From Lentisphaerota bacterium (GTDB lineage: Bacteria > Verrucomicrobiota > Lentisphaeria > Oligosphaerales > JABHEG01), in the NCBI GenBank assembly GCA_018676675.1, contig JABHEG010000380.1:1-39044 (forward strand): a DNA stretch of 39,044 nucleotides, read 5' to 3'. A program made the position numbers and the translations under genes. Numbering within the stretch: position 1 is the stretch's first letter; the number at the start of each line of letters is the position of its first letter. The notes under the pieces are model-generated. The model ran no database searches and was not told the origin of the DNA. It worked only from the letters and a program-made list of their open reading frames with translations. Shown here in pieces: positions 34,188 to 39,044 of the stretch.

Positions 34188-34847
34188 ATGAAACGGATAT
34201 TTACCCTCATTGAGTTACTTGTCGTCATCGCGATCATCGCCATCCTGGCATCCATGCTTATGCCCGCGCTCGCCCAGGCGCGACAGAACGCACGCAAGAT
34301 CTCCTGCGCCAGCAATATGAAGCAACTCGGCTCAGCAGCCATCATGTATACGGACACCAACGAGGACTGGCTGCCACACTCCGGCAACGCACACGTCGGC
34401 GACACCGTGCCTCCCTCCCAATGCTGGCGATCCGAGATCTCAGAGTACGTGGGTCTTCCTTCCCCCGCGACACGCAAAGCCCTTGAAGACACCGCCTTCA
34501 AGTGCCCAGGCCAGCGCGTTCTGAGCTGTGGCACAACGGGCTACGGAGACGGCGGTTTCTACGGAGGGTATGGCTGGAATTTTGCCTTCATGGGATGGCG
34601 CGAAGACCAGCCGCTCTACCTGCGCAAGAAGCTGTCAACCGTTCCGAGACCGGCCGAGACCATCATCGCGGCCGATACGTCCGACGACACGACCGCAGCC
34701 ACCTACGTGCCGTTCTTTCTCTATTACTACCGAGTTGCCACGCGGCACAGCAACGGCGGAAACTACCTGTGGACAGACGGTCACGTCAGCTGGCACAGTC
34801 GGTCTGAAGTCAGCGGCAGTCGTTCGTGGTACTACAAGGATAAATGA
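34188..34847 (+). CDS. Type II secretion/pilin-like protein with H-X9-DG domain
   Basis: This 219-residue pseudopilin has the class-III signal MKRIFTLIELL followed by the long VVIAIIAILASMLMPALAQA helix. The position before Phe, normally Gly in prepilins, is Ile. This matches many Lentisphaerota-type proteins and means cleavage by PilD is doubtful or altered. The next part (KISCASNMKQLGSAAIMYTDTNEDWLP) and the C-terminal HSNGGNYLWTDGHVSW (exact H-X9-DG) place it in the paralogous family often present in dozens of copies in PVC genomes, with unknown role. AGGAG lies about 11 bases before the ATG at 34188; longer in-frame sequence upstream has no signal and is not used. No pilus or secretion genes accompany it. 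Confidence 0.9.
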   Translation: MKRIFTLIELLVVIAIIAILASMLMPALAQARQNARKISCASNMKQLGSAAIMYTDTNEDWLPHSGNAHVGDTVPPSQCWRSEISEYVGLPSPATRKALEDTAFKCPGQRVLSCGTTGYGDGGFYGGYGWNFAFMGWREDQPLYLRKKLSTVPRPAETIIAADTSDDTTAATYVPFFLYYYRVATRHSNGGNYLWTDGHVSWHSRSEVSGSRSWYYKDK

Positions 34848-34868
34848 CCCCGCGAACAGCAGCGCCCG

Positions 34869-35013
34869 TTACCGCGCGGCGGAACGCTCGAGCGTGAACG
34901 GGTTGAGCGCATTCTTGGCGAAGGTGTACCAGGCTCCCGCCGAGGCAAAGCCTGCGTCCAGATCGACCCAGCGGTAGTTTCCTGTCTGGTTGGTGGCATA
35001 GGGCAACACGATG
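34869..35013 (-). pseudogene. C-terminal remnant of an unidentified minus-strand gene
   Basis: Read on the minus strand, this stretch encodes about 48 residues (SFIVLPYATNQTGNYRWVDL, then DAGFASAGAWYTFAKNALNP and FTLERSAAR) ending at a TAA (34871-34869). About 80% of its third codon positions are G or C, and its composition is protein-like (YRWVDLDAG, AWYTFAKNALNPF). That is unexpected for a spacer between two plus-strand genes. Coding character stops where the URO-D-like gene begins (35011), so the 5' part of the old gene was replaced or deleted. I cannot name the family. Chance antisense coding is the alternative. Confidence 0.4.
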
Positions 35014-36024
35014 AACGACTTGGAATGGATCCAGCGAATCCTTGCGCACGAGGACACATCCCCCGTCCCGTACAACTTCATGTTCTCGCCTCCTGCTGAG
35101 CGCATCGCGAAGGAACACTACGGGGATGATCTGGAAGGTGCTCTCGGCCTCCCAATCCGTATGTCAGGACCGGCCTCGATCAAACCGCTCTACGCCAGCC
35201 CGGCGGAATTCGGCAACACCGTCACCGACGAGTTTGGCGTGGTTTGGTCCACCAGCGACATTGATCGGGGCTCCCCCATCGAGCCGTGCCTCCGAGGCAC
35301 GTCCCTGAACGACTATACCTTCCCTGAGCCAGGCCGGACCTACCGCTTTGAGGGGCTCAAGGAATGGTGCGAAAGTCAGAAAGGACACTATCGGATTCTC
35401 TGGGTCGGTGATCTCTGGGAACGCGCCACGTTCATGTGTGGCATGGAGAGCATTCTCCTTGATGTCGCCCTACATCCCGCATTCGTTGAGGAACTCCTGG
35501 AGAGACTGGCCGAGTACATCCTCGAAACCCTCCGGATCGTCCTGCACACCTGCGACTTCGAGGGCATTGCCGTGAGTGACGATTACGGCACCCAGAACGG
35601 CATGATCATCTCGCCTTCCTCCTGGAGAAGCCTGGTCAGACCTTCGCTCGCACGCATCTATGCTCTGGCCAAGAGCCACGGACGCACCGTTCTGCACCAC
35701 TCCTGCGGCGACATTGTCCCAATCATCGGTGACCTGATCGACCTCGGCCTGGACATTCTCCACCCCATCCAGCCGGAAGCGATGGACGTTGCCCTCCTGA
35801 AACAGGAGTTTGGTGCGCATGTCACTCTCTGCGGCGGCATCCCAACCCAGACACTCCTCGTCCAAGAAGGACCGGGGGCGGTTCGCCGGGAAGTGAAGCG
35901 ACTCAAGAGAACGCTGGGACAAGGTGGCGGCTACATACTGGAGCCGGGAATCACGATCCAGGCGGATGTTCCCGCCGAGAACATTTTCGCCATGGTCGAT
36001 GAAGCCCGGACTCCGCGGCTTTGA
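35011..36024 (+). CDS. URO-D superfamily protein, corrinoid methyltransferase-like (MtaA/CmuA type)
   Basis: This 337-residue URO-D-fold protein keeps the zinc site of MtaA/CmuA methyltransferases: His230 and Cys232 in LHHSCGDI, plus Cys274 in LCGGI. Before it, SDDYGTQNGMIISPSSWRSLVRPSLARIY (about 189-217) is the conserved 'DD.g.q.g.mis...wr.f..P...ri' region. It lacks the N-terminal arginines of true uroporphyrinogen decarboxylase, and no heme genes are nearby. The likely chemistry is transfer of a methyl group between a methylated cobalamin protein and a thiol such as coenzyme M or homocysteine. No corrinoid protein is encoded in the window. The ATG at 35011 begins MNDLEWIQRIL, a normal family start. 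Confidence 0.87.
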   Translation: MNDLEWIQRILAHEDTSPVPYNFMFSPPAERIAKEHYGDDLEGALGLPIRMSGPASIKPLYASPAEFGNTVTDEFGVVWSTSDIDRGSPIEPCLRGTSLNDYTFPEPGRTYRFEGLKEWCESQKGHYRILWVGDLWERATFMCGMESILLDVALHPAFVEELLERLAEYILETLRIVLHTCDFEGIAVSDDYGTQNGMIISPSSWRSLVRPSLARIYALAKSHGRTVLHHSCGDIVPIIGDLIDLGLDILHPIQPEAMDVALLKQEFGAHVTLCGGIPTQTLLVQEGPGAVRREVKRLKRTLGQGGGYILEPGITIQADVPAENIFAMVDEARTPRL

Positions 36025-36040
36025 TCCCGAAACCCCTCAA

Positions 36041-36107
36041 TGTGGGAGGCGCACCGTGTGCGGCGATCGGTGATCCCCCCAGACGGAACAGGCACGCCCC
36101 TCCCACA
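36041..36107. other. Structured region downstream of the URO-D-like gene
   Basis: TGTGGGAGG (36041-36049) pairs perfectly with CCTCCCACA (36099-36107). Within the loop are a CGCAC-CGT-GTGCG hairpin (36050-36062) and a small GATC-GGT-GATC hairpin. The nested arrangement suggests a folded RNA or 3'-end structure 17 nt after the stop. No T-tract is present. Confidence 0.35.
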
Positions 36108-36219
36108 CAGGACGCGAGGGCTTGCCTGTGTGATATAGTGTCGCCTGGGCAGCGTACCGGGACTGGCGAGGCTAACGGTGCTTCCTCAGCTTCAGCACAC
36201 GAAGAAACCAAGAGACACG

Positions 36220-36346
36220 ATGAAGACAGTTCGCCTTCTGACCATCGGCAACAGCTTCTCAGATAATTGTTGAAAGCTACCGGCACCACGCGGCCAGGCT
36301 CAACTGCCGCATCCTCCCCTTTGGAAGGGCTATCCACACGAGCTGA
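36220..36346 (+). pseudogene. Gutted SGNH-hydrolase/DUF4886-like gene
   Basis: An ATG at 36220, with a purine-rich AAGAGAC upstream, encodes MKTVRLLTIGNSFSDN, the typical opening of SGNH/DUF4886 esterase-like proteins; GNSFSDN includes the block I catalytic Ser region (G-N-S). It then meets TGA at 36271-36273. In the next frame, from 36272, ESYRHHAARLNCRILPFGRA follows, ending at a stop at 36344-36346 and resembling the C-terminal part of such proteins. The middle (over 200 residues in intact relatives) is missing. This fits an internal deletion with frame shift. The remnant lies between the URO-D-like and BNR_4-like genes. Confidence 0.5.
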
Positions 36347-36366
36347 ACACTGGGAATCCTCTCACC

Positions 36367-38769
36367 ATGCACAATCTGACAGTCACCAGCCTGGTCGCAG
36401 TAGGTCTCTGCCTCACCGTCCATGGGCGAATCCCCCTGGCTATTCGCGGCAGCGGCACAGTCCATCTGCGTCCGACGACAGAGACATTGAGCGTCACCAT
36501 CGAGAAACGGGACCTGAATATCTACGAGAACGCGGAGACCCTCACCGTGACACTGATGGCCCCGGATCGCTCCGTCATCAAACACGTCGTGCTGCCCGAC
36601 GACGGCAGCGAGGGCAAGACCGGCATCTCGAGCGACATCCAGAGCACCACGCTGACCGCTCCGGTCGCCATGACCGGCATCTATCAGGTGCGGGTCTCTC
36701 AGGGAAACGGTGATCAAGTCTGGGGATTCAGCACAGATTGTCCGACCTATGCGATCGAGACCCCCATCTTCCTCAATGATCCGTCCCTGGCCGGTGATGT
36801 GTACTTCCTGCCCCCCGACAAGGCATTCACCATCGCCGCCGAAGCTGTACACGAAGGAGGCATCCAGCCGCTCCCGCTCAAGGACGGTAGCGGACAGCTT
36901 CTGTACACCTTCGAACTCAAGGAACTCGTGACGCCGATGGAGTACGCTGTCCCGGAAACAGCCTCTCGGACGCCGGGCCCGTGGCACATCCACATCTCGC
37001 GCCAGGATGTGCGCTTCAAGATCAAGGGCGTCACGTTCTGGTCAAACCGATCCGACTCGCTCTTCGACCTGTCCCTGAGCAAGTCGCTTCTGACCCCGTA
37101 TGCAACCGAGCTGGATCTCGTCGCCGGACAGACGAAGAAGGTCAAGCTGGACCTGTGGAACGGTAAGAGCACTGCGGCCCCATTCGATGTTTTACCGGCC
37201 GACTCAACAACACTGCACTGTCAGATTGTCGCCCCGGAGCTGCCGGTCTCCATCCCGGCCAAATCGAGTCAGGTGGTCGAGATCGAGTGTTCTCTGCTGC
37301 CCAACGCTTCGGTGCTCTCGGGAAGCAGGCACGGCATCGCGCTCACAGCGCGGCGTGTGGGCACACCGAACGCATCGGGCAGTGCCACGATCACCGTTCG
37401 CGTGGGACCGCCACGGGCCGACACACAACTCGACCTCCCCATCGTCCTGCGTCCATACGAACACGAAAGTGTTCAGTTCGGGTACTGCCCGGAATACGAA
37501 CCAAATGCCGTCTTCTTCGATCGCCGGAACCGCCCTTACATCCGGATGCGTCGAGGAAACAAGGACCGGACCACCGGCATCCAGACGCTCGAGAAGGGAA
37601 AGTGGGTAGAACGATCGTTCCTGGCGGCGCTTGAGGCTGCATTCCCCGGACACGTGGGAACACGACGGGCCACGGGCTGGCACGGCACCAAGGTGTTCTT
37701 CGATGCCGAGAACCACCTCTACACACTCCTGACCATCCAGGACGCCGACCTCAAGTACCGCTACCTGTTGCTGTTCTCACGCGATGGGGGCAAGACCTTC
37801 GATGCCACGGAACTCCCCCTCCTGACACGAGGCGTCATCGACATCGAACACGCCACCGGGCACGGCGAGGCTGCCGGCCCTCCGCCAGTCGTGTTGTACG
37901 AGTCCACCAAGCCCCACCCAGCCCGTTTCGCGGCGTTCCACGATCTCAAGATTCTCTTCCCTGAAAAGACCGACGACGGCATTGTCCTGGGTGATCCTAT
38001 TCTGGTTACAGACACCTGCTTCGGTACATGCCTGCACTCCGGAGCCCCAGCCCCGGTGGTAACCAGCGAAAGTCGCACCCACATCGTCTGGGGTGAGATC
38101 GACGACACCGGCGTTCCTGGCGTCCCGACCTATGCAGCCACCTACTTCCACAAGGAGAAGCGTCTATCCGAGAAGGTCCTCATGGGATACGCCCCACCGG
38201 TGAATGATGTGCACAACCAGCCGGGAATCTGCATCGACAGTGAGGGGTACCTCCACGTGGTGACCGGTGCCCACGGCCAGCCGTTCCTGTACCGCCGATC
38301 CCTCAAACCAAACGATGCACTGTCAGGATGGACAGAGGCAGTGGAGGTGTGCACAACCGACAACATCGCCCCAAAGACGGGTGAGGAAGGCGGGAGGCAG
38401 ACCTACCTGTCCCTCCTCTGCGATGGCAACGACACGTTACACATCGCCTACCGGCAATGGCGCCGAGGAGTTGATCCCTACCACAACGGGGCACAGTATG
38501 CCGCCCTCTCCTACCAGCGGAAGCCGAAAGGGAAGTCATGGGAGAAGCCGGTGCCGATCGTCGTCCCCCCCTACCCAGGCTACAGCATCTACTACCACAA
38601 ACTGACCCACGACCGGAAAGGCCGCCTCTTCCTCTCGTACAGCTACTTCTCGATCAACGCAGCTTACCGCAACGACATCCCCTGGCTGTACGACTACCGT
38701 GCGCTCGTGACGTCAGCCGACGGCGGGAACACCTGGAAGCTCCTGACGACAAAAGATGTCGCGAAGTAA
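36367..38769 (+). CDS. Secreted BNR_4-type beta-propeller protein, possible polysaccharide lyase
   Basis: This 800-residue exported protein has a signal peptide ending near LTVHG. The N-terminal half (about 25-370) is made of beta-sandwich, Ig-like domains (GVTFW, GKVKLDLWN-type strands). The C-terminal half (about 380-795) resembles the BNR-repeat containing family (BNR_4): YEPNAVFFDRRNRPYIRMR, VNDVHNQPGICIDSEGYLHV, TLHIAYRQW, and the hallmark YYHKLTHDRKGRLFLSYSYFS near the end, followed by SADGGNTWKL. Relatives include ulvan-lyase-like and other glycan-binding or cleaving propellers. The catalytic role is not certain. It is the last gene in the window and precedes the 97-bp repeat array. 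Confidence 0.8.
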   Translation: MHNLTVTSLVAVGLCLTVHGRIPLAIRGSGTVHLRPTTETLSVTIEKRDLNIYENAETLTVTLMAPDRSVIKHVVLPDDGSEGKTGISSDIQSTTLTAPVAMTGIYQVRVSQGNGDQVWGFSTDCPTYAIETPIFLNDPSLAGDVYFLPPDKAFTIAAEAVHEGGIQPLPLKDGSGQLLYTFELKELVTPMEYAVPETASRTPGPWHIHISRQDVRFKIKGVTFWSNRSDSLFDLSLSKSLLTPYATELDLVAGQTKKVKLDLWNGKSTAAPFDVLPADSTTLHCQIVAPELPVSIPAKSSQVVEIECSLLPNASVLSGSRHGIALTARRVGTPNASGSATITVRVGPPRADTQLDLPIVLRPYEHESVQFGYCPEYEPNAVFFDRRNRPYIRMRRGNKDRTTGIQTLEKGKWVERSFLAALEAAFPGHVGTRRATGWHGTKVFFDAENHLYTLLTIQDADLKYRYLLLFSRDGGKTFDATELPLLTRGVIDIEHATGHGEAAGPPPVVLYESTKPHPARFAAFHDLKILFPEKTDDGIVLGDPILVTDTCFGTCLHSGAPAPVVTSESRTHIVWGEIDDTGVPGVPTYAATYFHKEKRLSEKVLMGYAPPVNDVHNQPGICIDSEGYLHVVTGAHGQPFLYRRSLKPNDALSGWTEAVEVCTTDNIAPKTGEEGGRQTYLSLLCDGNDTLHIAYRQWRRGVDPYHNGAQYAALSYQRKPKGKSWEKPVPIVVPPYPGYSIYYHKLTHDRKGRLFLSYSYFSINAAYRNDIPWLYDYRALVTSADGGNTWKLLTTKDVAK

Positions 38770-38836
38770 CATAGGCATCCAGCCCAAGCGACAGAGGCAA
38801 AACGCTCGGTAGAGGCCACAGCTCCTGCAAGCCCTT
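38770..38836. other. Spacer between the last gene and the 97-bp repeats
   Basis: I see no gene and no clear terminator hairpin in this short stretch. Confidence 0.4.
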
Positions 38837-39044
38837 TTGGAGCCCCGGTCGTCGCGACCGGCAGTCCGGCGTCCACGGAAGCTACCGGTTAGGAATAGCC
38901 GGCCTCCAGAAGACCGCTGGCGTGGGGATGCGCTTGGAGCCCCGGTCGTCCCGACCGGCAGCCCGGCGACCACGGAAGCTACCGGTTAGGGATAACCGGC
39001 CTCCAGAAGACCGCTGGCGTGGGGATGCGCTTGGAGCCCCGGTC
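38837..39044. repeat. Tandem array of a 97-bp unit (at least 2 copies, continues past the window)
   Basis: TTGGAGCCCCGGTC recurs at 38837, 38934 and 39031, an exact 97-bp period. Each full unit holds two hairpins. The first is CCGGTCG-TCG-CGACCGG (TCC loop in copy 2). The second is CCGGTTA-GGAA-TAGCCGG in copy 1 and CCGGTTA-GGGA-TAACCGG in copy 2. Stems are kept while loops vary, and both second loops fit GNRA. The third copy is cut by the window end. Confidence 0.93.

Overview
The window reads as bacterial DNA of roughly 60% GC from an environmental member of the PVC superphylum. A Lentisphaerota-like organism is the best guess (moderate confidence); Kiritimatiellota or Candidatus Hydrogenedentota remain possible. 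The guess rests on an orphan pseudopilin whose FTLIELLVVIAIIAILA helix lacks the usual preceding Gly and which ends in an H-X9-DG motif, on two uroporphyrinogen-decarboxylase-like (methyltransferase-type) proteins, on a Tat-exported sulfatase, on a Gfo/Idh/MocA oxidoreductase, and on many secreted beta-propeller or beta-helix carbohydrate-active proteins. No rRNA, tRNA, CRISPR array or complete transposase gene was seen.

Layout. Positions 190-2077 (minus) hold a URO-D-like protein and an alpha/beta hydrolase. Positions 2200-16581 (plus) form a long co-directional run: gamma-glutamyltransferase-like enzyme, Nif3-like protein, secreted CBM/glycosidase-like protein, aspartoacylase-like metallohydrolase, an array of 110-bp repeats, a GH28-like beta-helix protein, a neutral-ceramidase-like protein, a polytopic membrane protein, a 53-codon small ORF with a strong Shine-Dalgarno, a 13-Asp-box double propeller, and a secreted glycosidase-like protein. 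Positions 16942-23341 (minus) hold a phosphoesterase translationally coupled to a sulfatase, an oxidoreductase and a secreted phosphoesterase. Positions 23533-28116 (plus) hold a GT-C membrane glycosyltransferase with a repetitive tail, an ArsC-family reductase, a DUF2007 protein, a CPBP protease and a sugar isomerase. A minus-strand metallo-beta-lactamase-fold hydrolase (28097-28843) is divergent from a double-GNAT acetyltransferase. After that come a 1392-residue heparinase-like/FG-GAP fusion, the pseudopilin, a second URO-D-like protein, a gutted SGNH/DUF4886-like gene and a BNR_4-type secreted protein. The window ends inside an array of 97-bp repeats.

How it fits together (inference): the cell appears equipped to take apart sulfated or uronic-acid-containing glycans and N-acylated compounds. 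Exported sulfatase, lyase-like, GH28-like and propeller proteins would act outside, and amide, peptide and phosphoester hydrolases, the sugar isomerase and the oxidoreductase would process products inside.

The least expected content is non-coding. Three elements look like palindromic mobile or structured repeats: 16646-16723, 21944-22199 and 26223-26276. In two of them the two arms differ by compensatory base changes that preserve hairpins. There are also two long-period tandem arrays, a minus-strand coding relic (34869-35013) and a small unlisted ORF (12379-12540).
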